From: Adiantum capillus-veneris
Lineage: Eukaryota; Streptophyta; Polypodiopsida; Polypodiales; Pteridaceae
Direction: 5' to 3'
DNA: 64,000 bases
Assembly: GCA_014529385.2 (NCBI GenBank)
Contig: CM043959.1
Span: forward strand, 58,694,753-58,758,752
A program made the position numbers and the translations under genes. The notes below the pieces were generated by a model. The model searched no databases. It was not told where the DNA came from and saw only the letters and a program-made list of their open reading frames with translations. Within the stretch, counting starts at the first letter, position 1. Every line of letters starts with the position of its first letter. Positions 48,903 to 60,905 of the stretch are shown piece after piece.

Positions 48903-50011
48903 AAAAAATGGAATCAAGTTTTATGTGCAGGCTCAAAAACACATACAAATGGTGCTTTTTGTAAAATTTCATTTTTCATAAGCATTTTTGTGCTTCCATA
49001 TTTCTACAAAGTGTTTGGTAGTTGAATGATTTTATTGTGAGGTTTTGAATTGTTTTGCTACACAATGATACTTAAGGATATAATTAGTGTAAAATTAGGG
49101 TTCAAAAGCTCAAAAAAACAGTTTCAATTGTAAAAGCTCAAAACTAAAAGCTCGCAAAAAAAAAAATCCCCTCTTTTTTGCTGCCTTGGCGGCCTCTTTG
49201 TTGGAGTCTCACTCACCATATGTGGACTTGCTCTGTGGAGAAAATGTGCGTAGCGCCACCTGAGGTAACATAGTTGCCAAAATGATCACAAATAATCGTT
49301 GCAAACATACCCACTTGATTCAAACCAAAAGATGTATGCTATGAGAAGTGATATGCTTACTTTTGATGCTTTCTTTCATTTTGTATTAGTATGTGTGTAC
49401 TATGAGTGTTAGGGTAAACCTTCTCATGGGAACTATCACTACAAGAGGTTGTGTGCTCTTGTGACGCTATTAGCGACGGAAATACACTGGGTTTTTATAA
49501 CCCCCGGCGTCGCTAAAACCGTCGCTACGAGCGTCGCTACGAGAGCGTCGCTATATGCGTCACTATAATCGTCGCTATGAGCGTCGCTAAATAGCGACGC
49601 TCATAGCGACGTTTACACAGAAGACTATAGCGACGCTACAGAGCCATAAATAGTGACGCTTATAGCGACGCCCGAGAGAATTTTTTTTTGGTGGCAGGGC
49701 ATTGAATGCCCTGCCACCCATCAACCATATTGTACTTGATTCACTTTTTTAAAAAAGTGCAAGGGTAGATAATAGACCCAAAATAGTCACCCACAAGACG
49801 CATTGTTTGCAAAATTGACAATTGTATACATCATAGGCAAAATGAATTGATTGGAAAATGTAATAATGACAATTGTACAACATCATAGTCATAAAGAATT
49901 GATTGGCAAAAGGAACTGCGGTGACAAATGTAATAATATACATGGTTCAAAAAGACGTAAAAAATCCGTCTCATGATACATAAGCTATGAGAAACCCTAA
50001 ACTAATGCTAT

Positions 50012-51187
50012 CTAGCTACGGCTAAACTGACGTCATCTAGTCAGACGTCTCATCGCGTCCAAGCGGCGTATCTGTCGGATTCTCCAAAAAAAGACAATAA
50101 GACAGCTTTCAGTAAGTATAAACATATAAAAATATTTATAAAACAATACAAAAAATAAAAAAGAGTAAACCCTAATACTAACCATGCCGCTGCGAGAACT
50201 GAGAATGTCCATCAGGGCATTTAAGCCCTTCCTGCCTGCGTACTCGCGCTCGTACGGTATGGGATCACGTCCTGTCATCGACCACTGTCAAAACATACAA
50301 AGATTTCATTATGTTAGAATTAAAAAACTCATAAACCCTAAACTATCGAACATAAAGAGCAATGTGAAAACACTTACAAAATCGGCCTCAAATGATGCCC
50401 ATCCACCGCTCCCCAAGTGGTGCGAGCTCCCTGCCTCTACTCGCGCTCTGGCTGCATCCTTTTGTTGCTTCCACTTGTCGGGATTCTCGCGCGCTGCTTT
50501 CTTCGCATTCTTCCAATCTTCTTTGGCCAGCCAATCTGGCCTGTTCCACCCAATCTTGATTGCTTTTTGCACTTCGGAACGCTTGTGTTTGCAGTATTCG
50601 CGCATTCGAATCTTCATCAGGTCTTCATTGAAGCGTTGATCCCGTGTTGGAACGGGAAACTCATCATGAAGTATGCTGATGACTCTGTTTTTTAAATCAC
50701 TTAGTACTTCACTCCATTTGTTTAGTATGTAGTGTCTAAACAGCTGAGAGCAAAGACCACGCATGCGCGAGATCACCTTCTTGCCGTCATCATCCATGAT
50801 GATGCCGCCGCTGATGTCGACGGAGTAAGGCAAGCCCTCTGGCCGGTGACGCATGAACCTGGGTGTCCCGACAGGGGTCTCTAGCGGCGTGTCGATGGGG
50901 GTACGGACGTCAGGTGTCTCCACCGGTGTCTGGGCCCGGAAGCAAGGAGTGTCGAGTGGGGTGGCTCCTGGCGGAGTAGGTAGAGGTGTGTAGCTTCTAG
51001 GAACAGTCAGCCGTGCAAAACCTGGCGTAGATGGCAATGCTGTGGCTGGTGTGGGGGCGGGCGAAGAAGGGGAGGGTAGGAACGCGCGATGATGCGCCAG
51101 AGCGATGACGCTCCACGTACCACTGTCTCTGCTGCGGTGACAAAGAAGAAAGAAACTCCTCATCATCCATACCTGCATTAAACACAC
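50012..51187 (-). pseudogene. tnpA-like: TnpA-like protein of copy 2, shortened
   Basis: The start MDDEEFLSSLSPQQRQWYVE (about 51171) is kept, but a deletion of about 185 bp in the Ser-rich region (junction near 51080) changes the frame. From there a long open frame runs through TPVETPDVRTPIDTPLETPV, VISRMRGLCSQLFRHYILNK and SHHLGSGGWASFEADF to a donor near 50378. Downstream exons (PYEREYAGRKGLNALMDILS at about 50270; IRRLDAMRRLTR at about 50060) are present. The frameshift seen in copy 1 is absent here. Confidence 0.75.
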
Positions 51188-51442
51188 GAATATTTAGACT
51201 TAATATTGAATGAATAGAGTAGACAATGACGCAAAGACCATTAAATACAATGACGTAATGACGCATATAAATACAATGACGCAATGAATTGAGTGATAGA
51301 AGAGGCATGTCAAAAACTCAGAATTTTCAATCAAAAGATGTGAGCGCGAGTAGAAAAGAGCGTTATACACCATGGAAGGTACTTATAGAGCCAGAGCTTT
51401 TACAACACGGAGCAAAATTGTTCAAATACAATATTTGTGGCT

Positions 51443-52735
51443 TTAAGAGATCTCTCTCTCATCCTCGCATAACTCAGGATAACTTCCTATATCTATATAG
51501 AGCTCTCCGTTTAAACACATATCCTCTGTTTCATTTTGTAGCTCCTCTGCATGCACCCCATATAGAGTAGTAGCATCTTGATGCTCGTCTGGCACCACCG
51601 CAGCGGCTTCTGATTGAGCATCTTCTCTGATCTCCTCTATTGATGTCGTTGTGATTGGCACATGGTAGCCTTCATACGTCCTTGCACTACGAGGATAGTG
51701 CATCGGTGGTCGTCTTCCCCGTCTCCACTCGATTCGTGCCCTTTGTCGCTCTTGCTTTGCATCCTCATATTGTGAAATCCACTTTTGCATCACTGGATTG
51801 TGAAGCATGCAAAATCGGTTGATTTTAGCCCCTAGATCTTCCGTCATCTTCTTCTCAACACCGAGATTGCACATGACAATCCCAGATATGCGCTCATCAT
51901 CTATGGTTCGCCATAGCGTGTCCCGGGATTTATCAAATTTCGGACACTTCTCCATGTCTATGTATTCCCCTCTGAAAAGAATGCAGTCATTAGGACAAGC
52001 GTGGATAGAATTGTAATCCATCCCCAAGTTTCGCAAAATCTTTCTTGCTTCATCTCGGGAATCTGGCATCACATTGTCAGCTGGTAGTATGTGCTCTTTC
52101 AGCAATCTATACAACATAAAAATATGATACAGTCGTGTAAAAATCTATCAGATCATTATACATTTAGAGTTTTATTAAAGTAAACTAATTGTAATAGATC
52201 ACCTGAAAAGCGCTGTGACACTAGTGTCACTCCATCCAAACTTTGCCTGCATGTTGAGAAGAACCAGGAGTGCTTTCAATCTAGACATACGTGCTCCATT
52301 ATACAATGGCGTATCGGCTTCACTTTTCATATCATCATAGATAAGCCTTTCTGAATCCATGATCGTCTCGATCATTTCATCAAGCTCGGGCTCAAACATT
52401 GCCTCGTTGGGAATGTGCTCTGCATGATCATCCCCCGAGCTGTCAGAGGCTACATCTTGTGTCCTCACATATGCTGCTTGACCAAAGCGCCTGCGAACAC
52501 GTCTATTGGGTTGCAAGATTGCTGCTTGTTGGCCAGCGTCAGAGTCCGACGAGTTATAATTGGCAACAACTCGATCTATAATAGATGGATCGAACTCGCC
52601 AAATTCACGAACGTGCTGCAAAGAAACACGTCTTGTCCGTCGCACAGCATGCTTGCATTGATTACAAGGACATAAGACCCTCGTTGAGAGATAGGTGTTT
52701 CGGTTGGACGGTCCCACATCCTCGTCGCTACTCAT
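51443..52735 (-). pseudogene. tnpD-like: tnp2 transposase of copy 2, core deleted
   Basis: Exon 1 (52735-52201) keeps the complete N-terminal finger (LCPCNQCKHAVRRTRR). Exon 2 (from about 52108) reads NCILFRGEYIDMEKCPK-like sequence as in copy 1 to CPKFDKS, then jumps to a C-terminal region (VMCNLGVEKKMTEDLGAKIN, PVMQKWISQYEDAKQERQRA) and the acidic tail ending at 51443. The frame stays open, so a truncated protein with DNA-binding start and C-terminus but no DDE core could be made. The join at the copy-1 sequence AATTTCGGACACTTC suggests a microhomology deletion. Confidence 0.8.
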
Positions 52736-52797
52736 AATGAGGATAAAAAACTTATAACCTGGACAACAAATTTAATATTCTATTGGCATTCTTCGTC

Positions 52798-52835
<38 letters not shown>

Positions 52836-54104
52836 CTCACATTCTCTAGTCATGTAAATCTAAATAAGCGTAAATCTAAATAAACGTAAATCTAACTAAA
52901 AATAAGCCTAAATCTAATTTAACGTAAGTCTACATCTAACCTAATCTTTAACGTCTTTTGGGATAGTTTCCTACGACGTTAAAACTCTCTTCTTCTTGTG
53001 TGTGTGTGTGTGTGTGTGTGGGTAAACCTAAATAAACCTAAGTCTAATCTAATATAACATAAATCTAAATCTAACGTAAATTATGTTATATTAAAAACAA
53101 AGAACTAAACTAACAAGGATTATAAGAACCTTAAAACTGATTTAACACATAATTTTTCACATAACTCGGCAAGAGTTGGCATTCTCATCACTAAAGATGT
53201 GAGAGTTAACTTCCGGCGGTGACGCTGCCTCATCTCCATCCACATCTGACGACAACAATTGGCCCTTTAGACCGTTCTTGCTCTTGTTACTAACTTTGAA
53301 GTTGCTGTTGAATGACTAGAGGTTGTCTAGATGGTCATTGTGTCGGGGATGTAGTGACTCTTGCCGCCCAGAAGATCCACCTTCTTCCCTATCTTCTGAA
53401 GACATTTCACCAGTACTTTTGGATCGACGGAGCCCACCATGAGTGAAGGCAGCAATACCCTATATTTCATTGAGGGTTTTCTTCACCCGCTTCATGCAGG
53501 CATCGCAGTCTATGGAGACCTAAATTTAATCTAATATAACGTAAATCTAAATCTAGCATAAATAAACGTAAATCTAGTTAAAAATAAACTTAAAATCTAA
53601 TTTAATGTAAGTCTACATATAACCTAATCTTTAACGTCTTTTAAGATAGTTTCCTACGACGTTATAACTCTCTTCTTCTTGTGTGTGTACGCGTGTGTGG
53701 ATGTGTGTGCCAATAAAAAGAGATAAATGGTATAACCTTTCTATCACCCATGCCAAGTATGATAGATTGATTATGCCATTTCCCTCTTGAATAATAGGTC
53801 TTGAGTTCAACTCCTCGTCGGCTAGATCTTTAGTTCTTTTAATTTTAATTAGTTTCCTACGACGTTAAATTAGTTTCTCTCTCTTTCTCTCTCAATGTGT
53901 GTGCGTTTTTTTGGATCGTATGCATGTTTTCTCTCTCTTTTCCTCTCTCAATGTGTGCGTTTTTTGTTTATGCATGTTCTCTCTCTCTTTTCCTCTCTCG
54001 ATGCGTGCGTTTTTTGTTTATGCATGCTCTCTCTCTCTTTTTCTCTCTCAATGTGTGTGTGCATTCTTTGTTTATGTATGTGTGTGTGCATTTTTGTTTT
54101 TGTT

Positions 54105-54146
<42 letters not shown>

Positions 54147-54396
54147 AAAACACTATGTGTGTGTGTGTGTGTGTATGTGTGTGTGTGAGAGAGAGAGAGA
54201 GAGGGAGAGAGAAAGAGGGGAAGGGAACATGAGAATGAGGAGAGGGAAGGAGCATACTTGGCTCTCCTTCCTCTCCTCGTGTGTGTGTGTGTGTGTGTGG
54301 AGAAGAAAAAGAGAGAGAGAGAGAGGGAGAGAGAAAGAGGGGAAGGGAACATGAGAATGAGGAGAGGGAAGGAGCATACCTGGCTCTCCTTCCTCT

Positions 54397-54429
<33 letters not shown>

Positions 54430-54435
54430 GAGAAG

Positions 54436-54476
<41 letters not shown>

Positions 54477-54551
54477 GGGAGAGCGTTACCTGCTCCTTGC
54501 TTGAGGGCGCCGAAAAACTCAGATCTGAGATCTGAGCTCGGTTATTTTTTT

Positions 54552-54620
54552 AGCCCAGCCGGCGTCGCTATGAGCGTCGCAAATTTCTTTGTAAATTTGC
54601 GATGCTCATAGCGACGCCGG
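54552..54620. repeat. Subterminal hairpin of CACTA copy 2, centre inverted
   Basis: The arms are the same as in copy 1 (GGCGTCGCTATGAGCGTCGC, then AAATTT), but the centre reads CTTTGT, the reverse complement of ACAAAG in copy 1. One base change is seen in the right arm. Confidence 0.9.
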
Positions 54621-54997
54621 GAATTTTTTTTTTGAGCGTCGCTGTGTGAGCGTCGCTAATATGAATAGCCTCTTGTTGTGTATCCCTTTCCTATGAACAT
54701 AATGTGTGAGGCATACATGCATGCATATATCCATGACCCAAGAAGACCGCATTAAATGAAGTCCAAAGACCAAATTGAATGAAGGCCAAAAGGCTTACAC
54801 CTCACCCATTGCATCAACAGATGCTTCAACCTAGTGCTATATAAGCACACACTGCTCATTGTACAAACTCTCTTTCACATCCTAGTAATCAAGCTCTCTA
54901 TTTGCATCCAGTTTTTTTTTCTTTGTTAATTTATAGAAATTTTATCTAGCATGAACTCCACTAATCTCTACCCATCCTAACCACTTTTTTTATCATG

Positions 54998-55010
54998 TGG
55001 TATCAGAGCC
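54998..55010 (+). other. Primer-binding site (initiator Met-tRNA)
   Basis: TGGTATCAGAGCC follows the inferred LTR end by 2 nt, as in Ty1/copia elements. This site is the main support for calling the flank of CACTA copy 2 an LTR. Confidence 0.75.
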
Positions 55011-55726
55011 ATTAGGGCTAGTCTCGTCTCTAGACTTGTTTAGATCCATTAAGAACCATTAATTATATTAAGCTAGATAAAGTCTTTTTTTCCCTTTTTT
55101 AGTTGACTGAATTGATTCATAATCATCTTCTACATTTTCAAATATTAGATGTAAAGTTAGGGGAAAAAGAGAGAAAGAGAGAATGAACCGAATCTGGTCT
55201 TAAAAGGCTTATATTGTAAGGGGATAGGCAAAGGTCAATTTTTTTTGGGGGGGGGGGGCAAGGAGGCAAGTGGAAGTTCCTCAAATCAAGGTGTGCCACA
55301 CCCTCACACATACTTAGGCTACACGACAAAGTGCTACCTTGAGTCGGTGCTCAACTTTATGGTAGTTGATGACTCGATGCCAAGTTGCCTCCTCATCACT
55401 TGTGCACCCACCTTCTAATGTGTATCCGTGGCAAGCTTTGCCCTCAAAATGCCCTACAAAATCGTTGCTTAGATTGCATTTCTTGTTTGAATCTCCCCGA
55501 TTCGATCTTCAACCAGCACTAGTGTTCACTATCTTCGGCCAAGATCCGGACCCTTTTGGAAACTCTTAGCCCTTCCATGCCACTTCTTATCACTGCTATA
55601 CACTTACTATTGCCCTCATTAATCCCTCGGCTCCACTTTGGCAATTCCTCAAACCTTGCTACCCTTGGCCATTCAATACCTTCAACCACCTCCATTGTTG
55701 CAAGCAAACACAAGCGCTTCTACATT
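55011..55726. other. No gene recognised
   Basis: The stretch contains a T run and G run (about 55238-55258) and short frames only. It may be decayed copia internal sequence at its left edge. Confidence 0.4.
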
Positions 55727-55930
55727 CTGCCAATTGCATGGAGCTTTTTGATTAGATGGAAATTATCGTGTTAATGCTAGCTCAAGCCCTCATCGTCACC
55801 ATCACGAACCTTCTCTACAGATGCCACAATTGCATGGAGATTTTTGGTTAGATGGAAAACATCGTGTTAATGCTAGGTCAAGCCCTCATTGTCATCATCA
55901 CAAACCTTCTCTACAGATGCCACAATGTGC
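55727..55930. repeat. 96-bp tandem duplication
   Basis: CAATTGCATGGAG at 55731 recurs at 55827 with the following TTAGATGGAAA, TCGTGTTAATGCTAG, TCAAGCCCTCAT and CCTTCTCTACAGATGCCACA. The two copies have few differences. Confidence 0.85.
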
Positions 55931-56589
55931 ATTAGCTGCTTCTTGGCCTCTCTCCAGTTGGCTCCTTTGCATGCATTATATCGCATCTTTTTTTTTTTTT
56001 AATACACCTTTTGATTTGACTTAAGCTAATTGCATTCAAGTAAATTAAAAAGGTGTTCTCACTATAGAAAGTCCAAATCTCTATCCCATTCTTCACTTAG
56101 CCTTATCTGAGCACTATTGAAGGGGGAGCTTTAATTATTCTCTTTGTTCTTTGCCTTTTATGGTCTTTGTATATTAATCGGGCATAGACACTGCCACATT
56201 GGACTATTTTCTCTACTGGTAAGAACCCCGAGTTGCATCAAGCATTCATTTAAGTTTTCAAATGTTTTGTATCAAATAAACATGAATATGGTCATATTTC
56301 GACTTGGAGATGACATCATTCGTGCATCCGCAATGAACATGAAGGACATAAGCACAACTGACATGAAGACATGAAGACATGAAGAAGAAGAAGTTCTACC
56401 ACAAATACACGAGCACGAGTCAAGCCAAAACTCAAAGATGACAACAACACAACTTTTACCCCTTATGATTATGATGTATTCTATAATCAAATCTAGGAAT
56501 GATTAAATGGCTAGGTTTACAATAGATGATAGATGTATTTCTCCATGATGGCTTATTTCATTACATGGTGCTTTTTATAGAGTTTCTTG

Positions 56590-57576
56590 TAATCTCGTCA
56601 TTATGCAGTCATGAACATTGAGTTGAATCTGTCAGCTGCTTTCAGAGCGGTTTCTTTCTCCTCTGCCATGCATTCAATTATCTTATGAGCTAGCCTTTTC
56701 TCTTCATCCTTGATAGTGTTGGCTTCGATCAATTTTTTTATCTTCTTTTGTAGGGTGTCCATCTCTCTGTTGTGATGCTATTGCTGAAGCTGCAACTGTA
56801 AAAGCTCCAGCAACCACCCAGCTTGTCCTTTCTTGACACTTTCTAGCTCATCTTTAGTTGCTTGAACCTCTTCGTTCAATATATCCTTTTTTGAATTGGA
56901 AAGTGCTTCCATCATCTGGCCTATGGGATTGACTGTTGTGTTCCAGCCAGATTTGATAGCGACATCACATCCTTGTGTGATAATTCTGGATCAGTCTCAT
57001 TAGTTTTGTAGATTGTCATTGGGAATGCATATGGCAATGCAACTCAGTCTTAACCACTCTCCCCTTGAGTGGTTGCTTTTGGAGGTGTTGAAGCCTATCC
57101 ATTTTGACAATTGGAATCTAATTCAGGGCGGGTTCTGAGCCACAGCCCGATACCTGGCACTTCTTCTCCTCAGGTCTAACACTGGTTTGAGCTATTCTGC
57201 TGGCATCTTTATCATTGATCTTTTATTTTTGCTGTTGTTCACTAGCCTGGCCTTGTGTGGTGTCAATTGGTACTTCAACAGTGCTTACAGGCTTTTAAGC
57301 CCTAGCCCGATATCCTTTTAGTAAGTTTTCTATTTTATGCTTCTTGCTCAATGAACCAATCTCTACCTAAATTGATGGTCTCTTTATCCCACTTTGTACT
57401 ACCACTTTTCCCTTGCCTTCCACTGGTTGCTTTGCTGTAGTGTCCCATGTTTGATCCCCTTTGGTCTTACAAGCCTCAGTGTCAATGTTGTCAAAGGATG
57501 ACACTGTAATTTTTGGTGCCCTGTTTTTAGACAGCTTATCCCAAATATTATGAACTTCGACATGGATTGGCGCCAT
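56590..57576 (-). pseudogene. Decayed coiled-coil protein gene of unknown function
   Basis: On the minus strand MAPIHVEVHNIWDKLSKNRA (from 57576) leads to GKVVVQSGIKRPSI, a stop, VEIGSLSKKHKIENLLKGY, and further pieces down to a heptad-like region: MMEALSNSKKDILNEEVQAT, KDELESVKKGQAGWLLELLQ, EMDTLQKKIKKLIEANTIKD and EEKRLAHKIIECMAEEKETA (about 56960-56620). Several TAA/TAG codons interrupt it, with few frame changes. A basic, KK-rich middle and a coiled-coil end suggest a structural or DNA-associated protein or a transposon accessory ORF. No family is recognised. Confidence 0.45.
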
Positions 57577-57599
57577 ATTTTACCAATACAAAAATTTCC

Positions 57600-59450
57600 A
57601 AACATACTAGGATTTAAAAAAGTTTTTAGATTTAGCTTTAGCCGTCTATTGCAAGACATGGTATGCAAAAATTGGTTGATGTTGATGCTAGCCTTTGAAT
57701 TCTAAATCTTGGCCAACAACATTGCAAATAGATTTTGTGACAAATGCATTCGATTATTCTTCAAACTGATGGTCTTTGCTATGAAGGGGCACACCAAGGT
57801 ACATTCTAGTGTGGCTATTGGAATGCCCTATAACACATATTTAGGAATTTTGAGAAAAATGCGTATTTTTGGGACAAATGTTTTTGAACCAAGTTCTTGA
57901 GTGGTGGTTGCATTGTGTTAGGTTGTGGTATTGTCAAGTTCTAGAGTAGAGTTTGCATTATGCTAGGTTGCATCATGATCAACCATTGGTTTCAACTTTG
58001 CTAGGTTGCATCATCATCAATTGTTGGGTGTCCAAATCTACTAACTCACAGAAGTTGCATTGTGCTAGGAATCATGAGTATATAGAGAACTTGGAGTTAA
58101 TGTTTGAATGGGGATTAAGAGTGTCCACAATGAAATTGAAAAGGTTTATTTTTTACTTGTAAAGTGAAGGTAGCTTTGTCTTGTTCTACAAGTAGAAGTC
58201 TAATTTGAAGAAACTTGGAGGGCCTTAGATGGTTAAGTGTGGGGGACGACCATGTTCACTTCTTTGAAAGCATGGTCTAGTTGTCCTGCAAAACTCAATC
58301 TTGGATTGTGTTAGTTTGTGATCGAGAAAGAATTTCTATTTTATGTTGCACAATGAAAGACTAGGGGCTTTTTCTTTATTTGTAGATCCCAATGAATAAT
58401 TATTCTACAAGAGAAAATGCTAAACCTTGAATTGTAGTCAAGGTGAAACGTTGAAACTTGAGCTAGCTAGAACACTCACTACAAGAGCAACAACTTAAAA
58501 CCCACAAGCAAGTTTCATTTACAAATTGGCAAGAGGTAGCAACAGACACTTGTAGGAAAGAAGGTATTTTTTGTCATGTTTTGCCATATGGTGCTCAACA
58601 TTAGGAGATTCTCGAGAGAAACCATATGCTACCTATGTGCATTGGAGGCCAAGGGGATACTGACCCCCCATCAGCTCTGGAAGGTTAATTGCCATAATAG
58701 TACCTAGTTAGGTAAGTGGTTCCTCCCTCACAAAAGCTATAGCACTTCTCTTGTACACTCTATTGGCAAGGCTCAAGCTAGAGATTGAGGCTTCAAGTGC
58801 CACCCACAATTTAAAGATTCTAGTTGGTACTTGAGTTTTAGCTAAAAGATCCAAAATAGAAAACTATAAGAAAAATGAAATAAACTAAAAACAAGATGAA
58901 ATTTGCGAGAGATTTTAAAGATTCTTAATGTAAGAAATTCAGACTCATGAGCTTCCGCTTGAGAGGCATTGCACATCATTTGAGGGAAAGGGACCACATG
59001 CCCTCCTATCAACATGGTGATCCTTTGCCCCAGAACACCTAGCTAGGTATGCCGCACACATTTCATAAAAGCTCATGCTATTTTTTTAAGGTCATAGTTT
59101 AGAATGTATGATGAGAAATTGTATAAACACACTTTGATACATAGCTAAGGTGCCAAGGCTAATATTATCGGAGTAGAATGGAGATTAAGCACTTTTTATA
59201 TACAATAGGTGTATTCCTATTTTGTCTAGTTTGTCTGCTTCGTGAATACTCCTTTGAGATGATTGTCATGAATGGAGTATTGCGTAGTAGTAACGCATAG
59301 ACCACTCCACTAGTGTGTTGTTTGTAGGCGTGGAGAGTTGGTGCAATAATATATATCTTTACTAACACTAGTAATGGGGATCATCACAATATTGGCCCCC
59401 TTACCTTAGGATTTGATACTTCTTTTACAATTGTTAGAACACCTCCCACA
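57600..59450. other. No gene recognised
   Basis: Short frames only. A phrase TGCTAGGTTGCATCAT repeats twice (about 57961 and 57998), and GCTAGGAATCATGA is a third variant. Confidence 0.4.
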
Positions 59451-59461
59451 GAGCCGACTAT

Positions 59462-60480
59462 GTGTAGAGCCTTCCCAGCTTTGGAAAGGCCTCTTAGCAG
59501 AGATATGCATGCCCATAATATCATTTTGTGTATGATCTAAATGCTATAGTCCAACACAGAGCACCTAAATTACGAGCCTCGAGCTAGTTGAAGACTCCTT
59601 TTGAATAGCTATGATAGGTTTGGATGCGATGATCTATTGTGGAGGGTGGTTCAACCACCCCCTAGCTTGACTTGAGGAGATGGTTGATATTACGGAACTA
59701 CAAAGCCAACCTATGGGTACATCATGTTGTAACTACAGAGCCCTTTATAATCACTTTTGATGGGTCTATGGGGGAGCATTGTTAAGGCTCGATCTTTAGT
59801 TCGAGCTTTAGTAGGGCCTTCCCAGCTTTGGAAAGGCCTCTTAGCCCAGATATGCATGCCCATACTATCATTGTTGTGTATCATCTAAATGCTACAGTCC
59901 AACAAAGAGCACCTAAATTGGGAGCCTCGAGCTAGTTGAAGACTCCTTTTGACTAGCTATGATAGGTTTGGATGCAATTATCTATTGTGGAGGGTGGTTC
60001 AACCACCCCCTAGCTTCACCCGAGGAGATGGATTATTTCGTTGAGCTACAAAGCCAACCTATGGAGACGTCATGATTAACTACATATCCCTTTAGAATCA
60101 AGGCTCAAGCTTTAGTTCAAGAAAGCGTGAGGAGGAACTAACAAACTACCCCACACCCTTAGTCATTGGCTAAGTCCATCTAAATTGACGACAACGTTAG
60201 GTTCAAAGCCAACCTATGGGTACGCCATGATGTAACTACATAGCCCTTTAGAATCAAGGCTCAAGCTTTAGTTCGAGCAAGCTTGAGGAGGCACTAACAA
60301 ACTACCCACACCCTTAGTCATTGGCTAAGTCCGTCTAAATTGATGACAACGTTAGGTTCAACCACCCCCTAGATTGACCTGAGGAGACAAATTATTTCAT
60401 GGAGCTACAAAGCCAACCTATGGGTACGTCATGTTGTAACTACATAGCCCTTTAGAATCACTTTTGACAAGTCTATAGGG
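59462..60480. repeat. Nested segmental tandem duplications
   Basis: A segment of about 225 bp (CCTTCCCAGCTTTGGAAAGG ... GGTTCAACCACCCCCTAGCT) at 59468-59690 recurs at 59816-60035, period about 345 bp. A second module (AAAGCCAACCTATGGGTACG, ACTACATAGCCCTTTAGAAT, CTTTAGTTCGAGCAAGCTTG, CATTGGCTAAGTCC) occurs at about 59705, 60050, 60205 and 60410, and partly at 60895-60985. Confidence 0.85.
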
Positions 60481-60599
60481 CAAAAGCTCCATCTTAAGGA
60501 CACTGAAAATGCCGGGGGAAAATCTCAAGATATGATGCAAAATTTTGAGGTTGGAAGAATTCATCGTGTAGCTCAAGAGGTCGCCAAGCAGAGAAACAA

Positions 60600-60905
60600 A
60601 TCTTGAGGGTTTTCATTCAACACGTAGTAATTGCGACAGCCTTTTGTGTCTCGCAATGTAAAAAATTCAGGTCCCATTTTAAGGACTCACCTTGCCCCAA
60701 CAAAAGACCATGTCGGCGATGCCATTCGAAATTGCTCCCTGCCCAAACCTTAGACGACACATCAACCGAGCTACTCCAAGAATACGCTCATGGGTGTACG
60801 CTTAATGGAGCACGAATGGCATGCTTTATTGGTAGCAGGACCGGCCGTCTCCAGGACCCGTGCTTTTTTCGGGACACTTACCCTAGGGGAGCTTTGTTAA
60901 GGCTC
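60600..60905 (+). other. Open frame of unknown status
   Basis: An open stretch starting at 60603 (MRVFIQHVVIATAFCVSQCK) is Cys/Arg-rich and has no recognised domain. It lies between copies of the segmental repeat and may be chance. Confidence 0.15.

Larger units (their letters stand above)
49437..54680 (-). mobile_element. CACTA element, copy 2 (5244 bp)
   Basis: Starts CACTACAAGAGG and ends CCTCTTGTTGTG (one mismatch in the terminal repeat), with target duplication TAT (49434-49436 and 54681-54683). It is collinear with copy 1. Differences: it lacks the transposase core (about 1.08 kb), about 185 bp of the TnpA Ser-rich region and about 285 bp in the 5' region; it keeps about 250 bp missing from copy 1; and its (CT)n tract is 33 bp against 51 bp. 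A TG/GA-rich block near 54190-54430 is present twice and once in copy 1. It is non-autonomous. Confidence 0.95.
49200..54995 (+). mobile_element. Ty1/copia 5' LTR relic interrupted by CACTA copy 2
   Basis: TGTTGGAGTCTCACTC at about 49200 is a plausible LTR start. After the CACTA insertion the LTR resumes at 54684 with a TATA box (CTATATAAGC, about 54838) and ends TATCA at 54995, just before a copia primer-binding site. Only the 5' LTR and a short stretch downstream are recognisable. No gag-pol or second LTR is present in the window. The left boundary is an inference. Confidence 0.5.
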
